In this document: positions 43,107-54,811 of the stretch, piece after piece
How positions within the stretch are numbered: the first letter of the stretch is position 1
Layout of the letters: the number at the start of each line of letters is the position of its first letter
NCBI GenBank assembly: GCA_017985015.1
Contig: JAGNYI010000017.1
Location: 1 to 60,769 of the forward strand
Source of the DNA: Giesbergeria sp.
Lineage (GTDB): Bacteria; Pseudomonadota; Gammaproteobacteria; Burkholderiales; Burkholderiaceae_C
DNA length: 60,769 nucleotides
Reading direction: 5' to 3'
The notes under the pieces: generated by a model
The model's database searches: none
Seen by the model: the letters and a program-made list of their open reading frames with translations, nothing else
What the model was told of the DNA's origin: nothing
Program-made: the position numbers and the translations under genes

Positions 43107-44525
43107 CTATTTGCCGATGCAGAAGCTTGAAAAAATGACGCCGAGCAAATCATCGGCACCGAAGGCCCCAGTGATCTGGTTCAAGGCGTTCTGTGCCAGC
43201 CGCAGTTCTTCCGCCAGCAGATCCAGCGCCGGGCTGTCGCCTTCGAGCTGATCGGCCGCCACCGCAAGGTGTCCGCCCACCGCCTGCAGGGCCTGTACAT
43301 GGCGGGCGCGCGCAATGAAGACACCACCGGGCGCTGCGTGCCAGCCGGCGATGGCCAGCAATTCGCGCCGCAAGGCCGGCAAGCCCGCTCCGGTGCGTGA
43401 AGAGAGTGTCACGCCCACTCTCGGCACGCTGTCCTCGGGCTGGGTCAGGACGCAGTCGCTTTTGGTCCAGACGTCAACCAGGGGCACAGATTTTGGCTTG
43501 AATTTGGCCATAGCGCTTGCTATGACTGCATCATCAGCTATGTATTCAATAGCATTGCTGCGCGTGAGATCGTGCAGAAAGAGCACGGCGTCTGCGTCCG
43601 CGATAGCCTCCCAGGTGCGCGCGATGCCGATGCGCTCGACTTCGTCGCCGCTTTCGCGCAGGCCTGCAGTATCGATGATGTGCAGTGGCACGCCTTCGAT
43701 CTGAATGGTCTGCTGCACTTTGTCGCGTGTGGTTCCGGCAATCGCCGTGACGATGGCCAGTTCGGCGCCCGCCAGGGCGTTGAGCAGCGAACTCTTGCCG
43801 GCGTTGGGCTGGCCGGCAATCACTACCTTGATGCCCTCGCGCAGCAATGCACCCTGTTGGGCCTGATCGGCCACTGCGGCCAGCTGTTGCTGCAAATTTT
43901 GCAGCTGCCCGGCCGCATCGGAACTGCGCAAGAAGTCGATTTCTTCGTCAGGAAAATCCAGTGTGGCCTCCACCAACATGCGCAGATGCACCAGCGCGTC
44001 ACGCAGGCGATGGACTTCATTGGAAAAAGCACCGCCCAGCGAGCGCGCAGCGCCACGCGCGGCGGCGCTGGTGGATGCGTCGATCAGATCGGCGACGGCC
44101 TCGGCCTGCGCCAGATCCAGCTTGTCGTTCAGAAAGGCGCGCTCGGTGAATTCGCCTGGCTGTGCCAGCCGCAGCCCCGCCAGGCGCGCCGCGCCGGTGG
44201 CCGGCTCCGACTCGGCTGCCGCCTGAAGGCAGCGCGCCAGCAGCAACTGCAGCACCACCGGACCCCCATGGACCTGCAATTCAAGTACATCCTCCCCGGT
44301 GTACGAGTGCGGCGCCGGGAAGAACAGCGCCAGACCGTGGTCTATGGGCGTGCCGTCGGCCTCGCAGAAAGGCAGATAGGTGGCCTCGCGCGGCCGCAAC
44401 GCCCTGCCACAAAGCACTTGCACGAGGGCGCCCAGCCCGCGCCCCGAAACGCGCACGATGCCCACTGCCCCTCGGCCCGGCGCGGTAGCAATGGCGGCGA
44501 TCGGTTCGTCGTGTCGGGGCAGCAT
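43107..44525 (-). CDS. mnmE: tRNA modification GTPase MnmE
   Basis: MnmE with MnmG adds the 5-carboxymethylaminomethyl group to wobble uridines. The start at 44525 ([20 protein letters not shown]) gives 472 residues; 63 upstream in-frame residues are not homologous. G1 is [13 protein letters not shown]2 includes GTTRDKVQ, G3 is DTAGLRES, and G4 reads TKSD instead of NKxD. The C-terminus is the FAD/formyl-folate-linked FCIGK. Residues about 325-340 ([17 protein letters not shown]), between G3 and G4, are encoded by an in-frame copy of the window's interspersed repeat. It is the last gene of the rpmH-rnpA-yidD-yidC-mnmE block. Confidence 0.96.
   Translation of the reverse strand: MLPRHDEPIAAIATAPGRGAVGIVRVSGRGLGALVQVLCGRALRPREATYLPFCEADGTPIDHGLALFFPAPHSYTGEDVLELQVHGGPVVLQLLLARCLQAAAESEPATGAARLAGLRLAQPGEFTERAFLNDKLDLAQAEAVADLIDASTSAAARGAARSLGGAFSNEVHRLRDALVHLRMLVEATLDFPDEEIDFLRSSDAAGQLQNLQQQLAAVADQAQQGALLREGIKVVIAGQPNAGKSSLLNALAGAELAIVTAIAGTTRDKVQQTIQIEGVPLHIIDTAGLRESGDEVERIGIARTWEAIADADAVLFLHDLTRSNAIEYIADDAVIASAMAKFKPKSVPLVDVWTKSDCVLTQPEDSVPRVGVTLSSRTGAGLPALRRELLAIAGWHAAPGGVFIARARHVQALQAVGGHLAVAADQLEGDSPALDLLAEELRLAQNALNQITGAFGADDLLGVIFSSFCIGK
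43506..43553 (+). repeat. interspersed repeat, copy G, inside mnmE
   Basis: GGCCATAGCGCTTGCTATG...TCAGCTATGTATTCAATAGC matches the consensus GGCC(T)CTAGCGCTTATcc...GAGCTATacATTtAATAGC of copies A-D in order and spacing. It is in the plus orientation, antisense to mnmE, and in frame. Confidence 0.7.
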
Positions 44526-44643
44526 GTCAGGCAATCGATGGAGCAATGCGCCAGAGAAATCGGCGCGGCCCAGGCGGGAGATGCCGCGCAAGGGCCGCCG
44601 CCTCTGGCAGTTGCTCAAAGCGGCGCAGCCGCTCCGGGGGAGG

Positions 44644-46413
44644 TTACTTGAACTTCGGCAGATTGAACTGCGGCGGCACGCCCATGCGGGTGTTGATGAC
44701 CCACTGCTGCGCAATCGACAGCACGTTGTTGGTGAGCCAGTACAGCACCAGACCGGCGGGGAAGAAGAAGAACATCACGCTGAACGCCAGCGGCATGATC
44801 CACATCATCTTGGCCTGCATCGGGTCTGGAGGCGCCGGGTTGAGGGCGGTCTGCAGGAGCGAGCTCAGCGTCATGAGCAGCGGAAGAATGAAGAACGGGT
44901 CGGGCGATGAGAGGTCGTGAATCCAGCCGATCCACGGCGCATTGCGCATTTCCACGCTGGAGAGCAGCACCCAGTACAGCGAGATGAACACCGGAATCTG
45001 AACCACGATCGGGAAGCACCCGCCCATGGGATTGACCTTCTCCTCACGGTAAATGCGCATCATCTCCTGCTGCATCTGTTGCGGCTTGTCTTTGAGCCGC
45101 GCGCGCATCTCGGTGATCTTGGGGTTGATGGCCTTCATTTTGGCCATGCTGGAGTAGGCCTTGGCGTTGAGCCAGTAGAAGGCCATTTTGAGCAGCAACA
45201 CGAGCCCGACGATCGACCAGCCCCAGTTGCCCAGCACGCTGTGCAACTGATTGAGCAGCCAGTAGAGTGGCTTGGAAATGATGGTGAAGACGCCATAGTC
45301 CTTCACCAGCTCCAGGCCAGGCGCCAGGGCTTCAAGCTTCTTTTCTTCCTGGGGGCCTGCATACAAATCGCTGTCCACGGTTTTGCTCGCCCCCGGAGCA
45401 AGACTACCCAAAGACATGACCATCGCCACGGAATACTGGTTGTCCCCCAGGCGCTTCACGCGAAATTCACGCTGCAGGTCTTGACCGTCGGGTGCATTGA
45501 GCAGCCAGGCAGAGACAAAATAATGCTGAACCATGGCAATCCAGCCGTTGTTGGTCGGCGGGGGAACCTCTGCCTTTTGCTTTTCGATGTCAGCAAAGGG
45601 AATTTTGTGGAACTTCTTTTCGTCCGTATAGGCCGCCGGCCCCGAGAACGTGTTCGCCCCCATCATGTTGCCCGCAGCGACCGTGCCATGGCGCACCAGC
45701 TGCAAATACAGCTGCGCATCGCGCGGCTGGTCACCCACGTTGACCACCTCGTGTTTCACGCGAATGGAGTAGTCCCCTCGGGTGAAGACATAGGTCTTTC
45801 GGTACTTCAGTCCCCCTGCGGGGACAGATTCAAACACAAGCTCCAGCGTCTTTACACCGTCAGCGAGTATCCGTGGTCCCGGCAGCGCATTCATCGGTGT
45901 CAGGTGATTGGGAAAGCTTGCGCCCGCATCCACCGTATTGAGCAGACCGGTTTGCGCCACATAGCGAGAAGCCGGGCTGCCGTCTTCCATCAGCACGACG
46001 GGAGTGACTTCAACCGCAGGCACAGGCTGACCGAAAACGCCTTTGATCGAGTCCATGAAGCTGCGGTTGCGCGACTGCTCGTTGTAATGCTTCAGTTCCA
46101 ACTCTGACAGGGTGCCGCCTTGGCTGTCGAGCACTGCGTGAAATACATCGGTTTCAATCGCGATTTTTTCACGCGTCGAAGGAGCCGCTTGCTCCGACGT
46201 TGCGGCCAGGGTGGGAACACTGGGAGACGTTCCAGCGACTGCCGGCAAATCCGCCGGTAGAGGCTTGTTAGGGGCCGAGGCGGCGGGCGCCTGCTGCACT
46301 GGCGCCGGAAAAAACGTGCCACGGTTGCCGTTGTGTACCTGCCATTTGTCCCACAACAGGACCATGGAAAAGCCGAATATGACCCACAGAATGGTGCGGC
46401 GGATGTCGTTCAT
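44644..46413 (-). CDS. yidC: membrane protein insertase YidC
   Basis: YidC inserts proteins into the inner membrane alone or with SecYEG. The 589-residue protein has the N-terminal helix [19 protein letters not shown], a large periplasmic domain (about 50-350) and the five-helix insertase core. The core includes [38 protein letters not shown], the coiled-coil loop [19 protein letters not shown] and [20 protein letters not shown]. It is in the standard place between yidD and mnmE, with a 4-base overlap with yidD. Confidence 0.96.
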   Translation of the reverse strand: MNDIRRTILWVIFGFSMVLLWDKWQVHNGNRGTFFPAPVQQAPAASAPNKPLPADLPAVAGTSPSVPTLAATSEQAAPSTREKIAIETDVFHAVLDSQGGTLSELELKHYNEQSRNRSFMDSIKGVFGQPVPAVEVTPVVLMEDGSPASRYVAQTGLLNTVDAGASFPNHLTPMNALPGPRILADGVKTLELVFESVPAGGLKYRKTYVFTRGDYSIRVKHEVVNVGDQPRDAQLYLQLVRHGTVAAGNMMGANTFSGPAAYTDEKKFHKIPFADIEKQKAEVPPPTNNGWIAMVQHYFVSAWLLNAPDGQDLQREFRVKRLGDNQYSVAMVMSLGSLAPGASKTVDSDLYAGPQEEKKLEALAPGLELVKDYGVFTIISKPLYWLLNQLHSVLGNWGWSIVGLVLLLKMAFYWLNAKAYSSMAKMKAINPKITEMRARLKDKPQQMQQEMMRIYREEKVNPMGGCFPIVVQIPVFISLYWVLLSSVEMRNAPWIGWIHDLSSPDPFFILPLLMTLSSLLQTALNPAPPDPMQAKMMWIMPLAFSVMFFFFPAGLVLYWLTNNVLSIAQQWVINTRMGVPPQFNLPKFK

Positions 46414-46703
46414 GGAGTCTTCTCAGAAGCAGAGGAAGGGGATTCGTGCGGATTCAGCAGGCGCGAAAACAAACGCGTGGCGCGAGGCGGCTCTTGTGGC
46501 ACAGGGTCGTGGCCGCCCTGGCACCAGGGCTGGCAGCGCGCCAGACGCGCCACGGTCAGCCAACTGCCCGCAGCCGCGCCGTGGCGCTCAAGGGCCTCGA
46601 TGGCGTACACGGAGCACGTCGGCTCAAAACGGCAGGCTGAGCCCAGCCATGGACTCAGCAGCAGGCGGTAGCCGCGCACCAGCGCGATCAAAAGCCTGCG
46701 CAT
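46410..46703 (-). CDS. yidD: membrane protein insertion efficiency factor YidD
   Basis: A 97-residue amphipathic membrane-associated protein. The family signature is complete: [20 protein letters not shown], then [10 protein letters not shown] and [18 protein letters not shown]. It overlaps rnpA by one base (TGATG) and yidC by four, so rnpA-yidD-yidC are co-translated. The C-terminal 20 residues are longer than in E. coli YidD. Confidence 0.93.
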   Translation of the reverse strand: MRRLLIALVRGYRLLLSPWLGSACRFEPTCSVYAIEALERHGAAAGSWLTVARLARCQPWCQGGHDPVPQEPPRATRLFSRLLNPHESPSSASEKTP

Positions 46704-47122
46704 CAGAGCGGGCTCCGAAGCGAGCGCTCGAACAGCGCGTGCAATTCCTCGCGCACTGCGAGCTTGAGCGGCGCCGAGCAGGCGCTCACAAACTGCTGGC
46801 GGTCAAACGTCGAGCGCAGGCGCACCACATGCGCCGCGGCCGGCAGGCGCGACTCAAACACCGCAGCCACACCATATATCTGGCGCTTGATGGCATTGCG
46901 CGTCACGGCGCGCCGTGCCCAGCGCTTGGGCACCATGGCCCCCAACCAGACGGCACCGGGTGCGATGAGCGCAACAGGCACGCGCCCAAGGCCAGGCACT
47001 GGCTCGGACGCCTCTTGCGGCGTCGCCAGCGGCAGACGGTGCAGGGCAAAGTGCGGCGTGCGCGCCACGGTAGCGCCGGACAGTGTGGCTTGGAACTGCG
47101 GACGGGTTTTCAGGCGCTGCAT
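46703..47122 (-). CDS. rnpA: ribonuclease P protein component
   Basis: RnpA is the basic protein subunit of RNase P, which trims tRNA 5' ends. The 139-residue form starts at 47122 ([14 protein letters not shown]); a start five codons earlier is possible. The RNR signature is [19 protein letters not shown]. Arg-rich C-terminal half ([14 protein letters not shown]). It lies 109 bp after rpmH in the conserved block. Confidence 0.94.
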   Translation of the reverse strand: MQRLKTRPQFQATLSGATVARTPHFALHRLPLATPQEASEPVPGLGRVPVALIAPGAVWLGAMVPKRWARRAVTRNAIKRQIYGVAAVFESRLPAAAHVVRLRSTFDRQQFVSACSAPLKLAVREELHALFERSLRSPL

Positions 47123-47231
47123 AAATGCGAAGAGCACGCGTGGACGCAGCTGCTGGTTGCTTTCGAGGCGTCCGGGTGCTGGCCCCCTGTGCGGCGCACA
47201 CCTGGTGCGCAGCCGTGCGGCCCACGCAGGC

Positions 47232-47366
47232 TCAGACGGCCAAACGCTTGCGGCCCTTGGCGCGGCGCGCGTTGATCACGGCGCGGCCGCCGCGCGTCTT
47301 CATGCGCACGAGGAAACCGTGGGTGCGGGCGCGGCGGGTCTTGGAGGGTTGGTACGTGCGTTTCAT
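47232..47366 (-). CDS. rpmH: 50S ribosomal protein L34
   Basis: A 44-codon gene encoding [18 protein letters not shown] followed by [20 protein letters not shown] and RKRLAV, the full length and sequence expected for L34. Its start is at 47366, with GGAAAGACC upstream. It is the first gene of the rnpA-yidD-yidC-mnmE block and divergent from dnaA. Confidence 0.97.
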   Translation of the reverse strand: MKRTYQPSKTRRARTHGFLVRMKTRGGRAVINARRAKGRKRLAV

Positions 47367-47540
47367 GGTCTTTCCTTGGAGAATGTTCGGGCCAGCGACC
47401 CACCGAGGAAACCCTAGGGGGAGCCGACATTGCGATGCATTTGCCCTGAACAGTTTCAGGGAAACCGGCGATTATCGCAGGCTTGGGGGGCCAGGGCAAT
47501 GTGGGACGCCTGAGAATCACGAAATGGACCAGGCGCAGGG

Positions 47541-47599
47541 TGTGGATAAGGTCTGGACAAGATACAATCGCGGCCCTTCGTTCGTTCCCTCTATCCACA
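47541..47599. promoter_or_regulatory. DnaA boxes and promoter in front of dnaA
   Basis: A perfect DnaA box TGTGGATAA is at 47541-47549, and CTATCCACA (one mismatch) at 47591-47599. Between them TACAAT (47563-47568) fits a -10 element, so the perfect box lies where a -35 element would be. This suggests autoregulation and perhaps part of oriC. Only two boxes are visible and no AT-rich unwinding region, so a complete oriC is not claimed. A CCCTGAA-CAGT-TTCAGGG hairpin lies at 47444-47461 in the same gap. Confidence 0.7.
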
Positions 47600-47613
47600 A
47601 GAATTTTCCCTAC

Positions 47614-49035
47614 ATGACAGAGGAACTCGCGTATCCCGCGCCCAGCCCATCCGACCCGCAGCCAGGCCAGGCATTGTGGCAGGCCTGCCTGGAGCAACTG
47701 GCCCAGGATCTGCCCGCCCAGCAGTTCGCCACCTGGATCAAACCCCTCAGCGCCCAGATCTCGGAAGACCTTTCGCGCGCCACGCTGTATGTGCCCAACC
47801 GCTTCACGCTGGACTGGATTCGCGCCCAATACGCCGGCCGCATCGCTTCTGTGCTGGAGTTGATTTACGGCCAGCCTGTAGCATTGGAGTTAGCGCTTGC
47901 TCAGCGCGCAAGCGCCGTGCGCACGAATGCTCCCGCGCCAAACGCCCAAGTACAGGGTGGCGACGCCTCGCCCGCCCAGCAGCGCCACGACGACGCGCAA
48001 CCGAGCGCCGCCCCACGCAATCGCTTGAACCCGGCCCTCACCTTCGACACCCTGGTGGAGGGCACGGCCAACCGCATGGCGCGCGCAGCTGCCATGCACG
48101 TGGCCGGCATGCCGGGGCATTTGTACAACCCGCTGTTCATCTATGGCGGCGTCGGTCTGGGCAAGACCCATCTGGTGCACGCCGTGGGCAACAAGCTGCT
48201 CGCCGACCGGCCAAATGCCAAAGTTCTCTACATCCACGCTGAGCAGTTCGTCTCGGATGTGGTCAAGTCGTACCAACGCAAAACTTTTGACGAGTTCAAA
48301 GAGCGCTACCACTCGCTCGATCTGCTGCTGATCGACGACGTTCAGTTCTTCGCCAACAAGGACCGCACCCAGGAAGAGTTCTTCAACGCCTTCGAGGCCC
48401 TGCTGGCCAAGAAGAGCCATATTGTGATGACCAGCGACACCTACCCCAAGGGCCTGGCAGACATCCACGAGCGCCTGGTCTCGCGCTTTGATTCCGGTCT
48501 GACGGTGGCCATCGAGCCGCCCGAGCTGGAAATGCGCGTCGCCATCCTGATCAACAAGGCGCGCGCCGAGAGCGTGGAAATGCCCGAGGAAGTCGCCTTC
48601 TTCGTGGCCAAGAACGTGCGCTCGAACGTGCGCGAGCTCGAGGGCGCGCTGCGCAAAATTCTGGCGTATTCGCGCTTCAATCAGAAGGAAATTTCCATTC
48701 AGCTGGCACGCGAAGCCCTGCGCGACCTACTCTCCATCCAGAACCGCCAGATCAGCGTTGAAAACATCCAGAAGACGGTGGCCGACTACTACAAGATCAA
48801 AGTGGCCGACATGTACAGCAAGAAGCGCCCCGCCAGCATTGCCCGGCCGCGCCAGATTGCCATGTACCTGGCCAAAGAGCTGACGCAGAAGAGTCTTCCG
48901 GAAATCGGAGAATTGTTTGGCGGGCGCGACCACACCACGGTGCTGCACGCAGTGCGCAAAATTTCGGGCGAACGCCAGCAACTGACCGAACTGAACCAGC
49001 AGCTGCATGTGCTGGAGCAGACGCTCAAGGGTTGA
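47614..49035 (+). CDS. dnaA: chromosomal replication initiator DnaA
   Basis: DnaA binds oriC and opens the duplex. The 473-residue product has domain I ([20 protein letters not shown]), a Pro/Ala/Gln-rich domain II (about 90-135), the AAA+ domain with Walker [17 protein letters not shown] and Walker [11 protein letters not shown], and the C-terminal DNA-binding helix [15 protein letters not shown]. Start ATG at 47614 is 14 bases after the second DnaA box; no strong Shine-Dalgarno is visible. Domain II DNA contains a GCGCTTG/CAAGCGC hairpin at 47893-47915. dnaN follows after 73 bp. Confidence 0.98.
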   Translation: MTEELAYPAPSPSDPQPGQALWQACLEQLAQDLPAQQFATWIKPLSAQISEDLSRATLYVPNRFTLDWIRAQYAGRIASVLELIYGQPVALELALAQRASAVRTNAPAPNAQVQGGDASPAQQRHDDAQPSAAPRNRLNPALTFDTLVEGTANRMARAAAMHVAGMPGHLYNPLFIYGGVGLGKTHLVHAVGNKLLADRPNAKVLYIHAEQFVSDVVKSYQRKTFDEFKERYHSLDLLLIDDVQFFANKDRTQEEFFNAFEALLAKKSHIVMTSDTYPKGLADIHERLVSRFDSGLTVAIEPPELEMRVAILINKARAESVEMPEEVAFFVAKNVRSNVRELEGALRKILAYSRFNQKEISIQLAREALRDLLSIQNRQISVENIQKTVADYYKIKVADMYSKKRPASIARPRQIAMYLAKELTQKSLPEIGELFGGRDHTTVLHAVRKISGERQQLTELNQQLHVLEQTLKG

Positions 49036-49108
49036 GCACGGGCAAAATGGCGGGTTGCGTGGCGCGGGAGACGGCGCCCATTCCCAGAGAAAACCAAAAG
49101 AGGATGAA

Positions 49109-50215
49109 ATGATCGTTCTGAAGGCCCCCCAAGACAAGGTTCTCGCAGTACTGCAATCGGTCGCGGGCATCGTTGAGCGCCGCCACACCCTGCCGATCCT
49201 GGCCAACGTGCTGCTCAGGAAGACCGGCAACGCCCTGCAACTGACCACCAGCGACCTGGAGATCCAGATCCGCACCACGGCCGAGCTGGGCGGCGACACC
49301 GGCGACTTCACCACCACGGTGGCGGCGCGCAAGCTGATCGACGTGCTGCGCACGATGCCCGGTGACCAGACGGTGAGCCTGGAGACGGCGCAGGAAAAGC
49401 TGGTGCTCAAGGGTGGCAAAAGCCGCTTTACGCTGCAGACCCTGCCGGCAGAAGACTTCCCGCTGGTGCAGGAAGCCGCCAACTTCGGCCCCGCCTTCAG
49501 CATTCCGCAAAAAGCCCTCAAAAGCCTGCTCGGCCAGGTGGCCTTCGCCATGGCGGTGCAGGACATTCGCTACTACCTCAACGGCATCCTGTTCGTCGCC
49601 GAAGGCAAAACGCTCAGCCTGGTCGCCACCGATGGCCACCGCCTGGCGTTTGCCAGCGCGACGCTGGATATCGACGTGCCCAAGCAGGAAGTGATCCTGC
49701 CGCGCAAGACGGTGCTGGAACTGCAGCGCCTGCTGAGCGAAGGCGACGCCGCGATCGAGATGCAGTTCGCCAATAACCAGGCCAAGTTCAGCTTCGGTGC
49801 GATGGAGTTCGTCACCAAGCTGGTCGAGGGCAAGTTCCCCGACTACAACCGCGTGATTCCGCGCAGCCACGGCAACACCATTACCCTGGGCCGTGCGCCC
49901 CTCTTGGCCAGCCTGCAGCGCACCGCCATCATGACCAGCGACAAGTTCAAGGGCGTGCGCCTGAACCTGGAACCCGGCAGCCTGCGCGTGACCAGCAACA
50001 ACGCCGAGCAGGAAGAGGCCGTGGACGAGTTGGATATCGACTACGGCGGCGAGCCGATCGAGATCGGCTTCAACGTCACCTACCTGATCGACGCGCTCGC
50101 CAGCATGCCGCAGGACATGGTGCAGATCGCCCTGGCCGATGGCAGCAGCTCGGCGCTGATCACCATCCCGGAGAACGACAGCTTCAAATACGTTGTGATG
50201 CCAATGAGGATATAG
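49109..50215 (+). CDS. dnaN: DNA polymerase III sliding clamp (beta subunit)
   Basis: The clamp tethers polymerase III to DNA. The 368-residue protein (E. coli 366) starts at 49109 (MIVLKAPQDKVLAVLQSVAG), with AGAGGA seven bases upstream; the frame opens 102 bases earlier without homology. HTLPILANVLL, VATDGHRLAFA, EGKFPDYNRVIPR and the C-terminal YVVMPMRI are standard. Order dnaA-dnaN-gyrB without recF is normal for this group. Confidence 0.97.
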   Translation: MIVLKAPQDKVLAVLQSVAGIVERRHTLPILANVLLRKTGNALQLTTSDLEIQIRTTAELGGDTGDFTTTVAARKLIDVLRTMPGDQTVSLETAQEKLVLKGGKSRFTLQTLPAEDFPLVQEAANFGPAFSIPQKALKSLLGQVAFAMAVQDIRYYLNGILFVAEGKTLSLVATDGHRLAFASATLDIDVPKQEVILPRKTVLELQRLLSEGDAAIEMQFANNQAKFSFGAMEFVTKLVEGKFPDYNRVIPRSHGNTITLGRAPLLASLQRTAIMTSDKFKGVRLNLEPGSLRVTSNNAEQEEAVDELDIDYGGEPIEIGFNVTYLIDALASMPQDMVQIALADGSSSALITIPENDSFKYVVMPMRI

Positions 50216-50345
50216 GGCCTTCCCCCTGTGTCGCTGCGCTCCTTCCCCCTTCTCTCGCAACGCGCTGTGCGTTGCGGGAAGGGGGACGCCCCCAGTGGCC
50301 TGGCGGAGCCAGTTCCACGGTGGCCGCTGGCGTGGTGCTTCCTTT
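50216..50345. repeat. GC-rich hairpin repeat between dnaN and gyrB
   Basis: CCTTCCCCCTTCTCT, then CGCAACGC-GCTGT-GCGTTGCG (perfect 8 bp stem) and GGAAGGGGGACGCCCCC. I believe that very similar 'TTCCCCC...GGAAGGGGGACGCCCCCAGTGGCCTG' segments recur in Comamonadaceae genomes, but no second copy is in this window, so this is from memory. Confidence 0.5.
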
Positions 50346-50387
50346 TCCAAGGCTGCAGTGGTGCAAGACGCCAAGTGCTTTTACTGC

Positions 50388-53046
<2,659 letters not shown>

Positions 53047-53049
53047 TGG

Positions 53050-53124
53050 TCTAAGCCACCCGTGAGGTGGCGAACTCACCGTGAATGGGTACTTGAAAGC
53101 GTGGCGTCTTCTAAGCCACCCGTG
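53050..53124. repeat. 15 bp direct repeat behind gyrB
   Basis: TCTAAGCCACCCGTG occurs at 53050-53064 and again at 53110-53124, 60 bp apart; the second is followed by GGCTATG and the first by AGGTGGC. It marks the edge between the conserved gyrB block and the accessory genes. Function unknown. Confidence 0.6.
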
Positions 53125-53236
53125 GCTATGAAGTCGCTCAGGTGGTAAGCGCCATCTCCTATTTACGTGCCCAGGCTGAGGGCGAGACAATCACTGGACT
53201 GTGGACAGATGTGGTTGCACTGTTGGGATCGAAAGC

Positions 53237-54052
53237 ATGATGACCTTGGACGATAACGGGCGCAGTTCCAATACGCAGTTCAAGCGCTACGTCGGCATCG
53301 ACTACTCGGGTGCAGAAACCCCGACCAGCGGCCTCAAGGGACTGCGTGTCTACATGGCCACATCCGAGGACGAGGCGGAGGAAGTGATGCCCCCGTCCGG
53401 CCCCAAGCGATACTGGACACGTCAGGCTGTCGCCCACTGGTTGCTGGAAACTTTGAGCCAGCCGACCCCCACCATCGTGGGTATCGACCATGGGTTTTCT
53501 TTCCCGATACGGTACTTTGAGTACCACCAGATACTGCCGGACTGGGACGTGTTCCTTCGCGATTTCCGTCGCCACTGGCCGACCGATGAGCCCCATGTCT
53601 ATGTGGACTTTGTGCGAGACGGCTTGGCGGGCAATGGCGCAGCGCGCACTGGCAACGCCAAGTGGCGCCGCATCACCGAGCAGCGTTGCAAGGCCAAGTC
53701 AGTATTTCATTTTGGCTGCCAGGGCTCGGTCGCAAAATCCACGCACTCCGGCATCCCCTGGCTGCTGTTTCTGCGAGAGCGGCTAGGCAAGGATGTGCAC
53801 TTCTGGCCGTTCGATGGGCTCTCTGTGCCACAGAGGAGGTCTTCCATCGTGGAAGCCTACCCCGCGCTCTACAAGCACCGGTTCCCCGCAACCCAGGAGA
53901 TGACCGGTGACCAGCATGACGCCTACGCGATTGCCCATTGGCTCAAGCTGGCTGATGCATCGGGAGAGCTGCAAATCGCCCTGCATCCGGACCTGGACCC
54001 CGGTATGCAGACGTTAGCGAGAGTGGAGGGGTGGATTTTAGGGGTGGGGTAA
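53237..54052 (+). CDS. DUF429-like predicted RNase H-fold protein
   Basis: A 271-residue protein that resembles DUF429 nuclease-like proteins. Acidic residues are placed as in the RNase H fold: YVGIDYSGAE near the N-terminus, TIVGIDHGFSFP, SIVEAYPALYKHR and DQHDAYAIAHWLK near the C-terminus. The start is at 53237 (MMTLDDNGRSS); a GTG at 53201 is a longer alternative. No signal peptide. It is the first gene behind gyrB and begins the accessory region; its neighbour is a hipBA locus 366 bp away. The physiological role is unknown. Confidence 0.72.
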   Translation: MMTLDDNGRSSNTQFKRYVGIDYSGAETPTSGLKGLRVYMATSEDEAEEVMPPSGPKRYWTRQAVAHWLLETLSQPTPTIVGIDHGFSFPIRYFEYHQILPDWDVFLRDFRRHWPTDEPHVYVDFVRDGLAGNGAARTGNAKWRRITEQRCKAKSVFHFGCQGSVAKSTHSGIPWLLFLRERLGKDVHFWPFDGLSVPQRRSSIVEAYPALYKHRFPATQEMTGDQHDAYAIAHWLKLADASGELQIALHPDLDPGMQTLARVEGWILGVG

Positions 54053-54418
54053 GGGAGAGCCCACCAAAAGGAGTCGCGGCGTAGCGCAACGTTTGTTCAA
54101 CTTGTGATGTCGGGAATGTGCGGCCCTTTGCGAAGCTTGCTGCGGAGCGGTTCATACCGAACGGACGCCACCACCTAAATGGCCTCAGTGCCTCACGACA
54201 GGGACCTGCCCGTGGACATCCAGCCAACGCCTACCGATAGCCGCAGATCATGAGGTGCGATAGCGCCTCATGAATTCCTATACATAAGTACAAGCCAGCA
54301 TATTTAGTGCTGTTGCATCGGTATTCTATGGAAGATCGGGCCATAGAGGCTATGGCTAAGATTGACAAAATACCTATGCATAAGTACAAACTATTCTAGT
54401 TCATGCCTATACATCATC
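54053..54418. other. intergenic region, 366 bp, with hip promoter
   Basis: The left two thirds show no gene or repeat. A hairpin TCATGAGG-TGCGATAGCG-CCTCATGA is at 54248-54273. The right part contains the direct repeats and promoter listed below. This stretch is noticeably richer in A and T than the surrounding DNA. Confidence 0.6.
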
Positions 54419-54420
54419 AT
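54277..54420 (+). promoter_or_regulatory. hipBA promoter with three direct operator-like repeats
   Basis: CCTATACATAAGTACAA (54277-54293), CCTATGCATAAGTACAA (54373-54389) and CCTATACATCAT (54406-54417) share one motif. A sigma-70 promoter TTGACA (54362-54367), 17 bp, TACAAA (54385-54390) overlaps the middle copy. Binding of HipB here would shut the operon off. The promoter match is direct; HipB binding is inferred. Confidence 0.65.
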
Positions 54421-54811
54421 GTCCCGCACACCTAAAGCGATAGACCGCCTCCCTCCCTCCACCCTGGCCGCCATCGAAAAGCTGGGCGCGGACCTGGCTG
54501 TTGCCAGGCTTCGCCGCAAAGAGTCATTGGCGAGCTGGGCAAAACGTATGGGGGTCAGCATCTCGACGCTGCAGCGCTTGGAGGCGGGGGATCCGGCCAT
54601 CAGCATTGGAATTATTGCCAGCGCTTTGTGGTTGATGAGCCGTGACGGTGCGATTGCCGAGCTTGCCGCGCCCGCAAATGACAGGGGAGCCTTGGAGCTT
54701 GAGGTTCGGGAGGCCGAAGAACTAGGCCGCACACGTGCACGTGCTTCGCAAGAAGCCCGAATCAGCGCTACTGCCAACAAAGCCCGGGGAGCTGGCAATG
54801 CGCTGCGATAA
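54419..54811 (+). CDS. hipB: HipB-like antitoxin / XRE regulator
   Basis: A 130-residue DNA-binding protein, presumed antitoxin of the HipA kinase encoded next. The start at 54419 (MSRTPKAIDRLPPSTL) is chosen over an upstream in-frame ATG at 54362, which would lie in the promoter. Helix-turn-helix: SLASWAKRMGVSISTLQRLE. The C-terminal 45 residues are Ala/Arg/Glu-rich and helical (LELEVREAEELGRTRARAS). It overlaps hipA by 14 bases. Longer than E. coli HipB (88 residues). Confidence 0.85.
   Translation: MSRTPKAIDRLPPSTLAAIEKLGADLAVARLRRKESLASWAKRMGVSISTLQRLEAGDPAISIGIIASALWLMSRDGAIAELAAPANDRGALELEVREAEELGRTRARASQEARISATANKARGAGNALR

Noticed and set aside
47367-47613. complete oriC annotation
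   Set aside because: Only two DnaA boxes and no AT-rich unwinding element are visible, so only the boxes were annotated.
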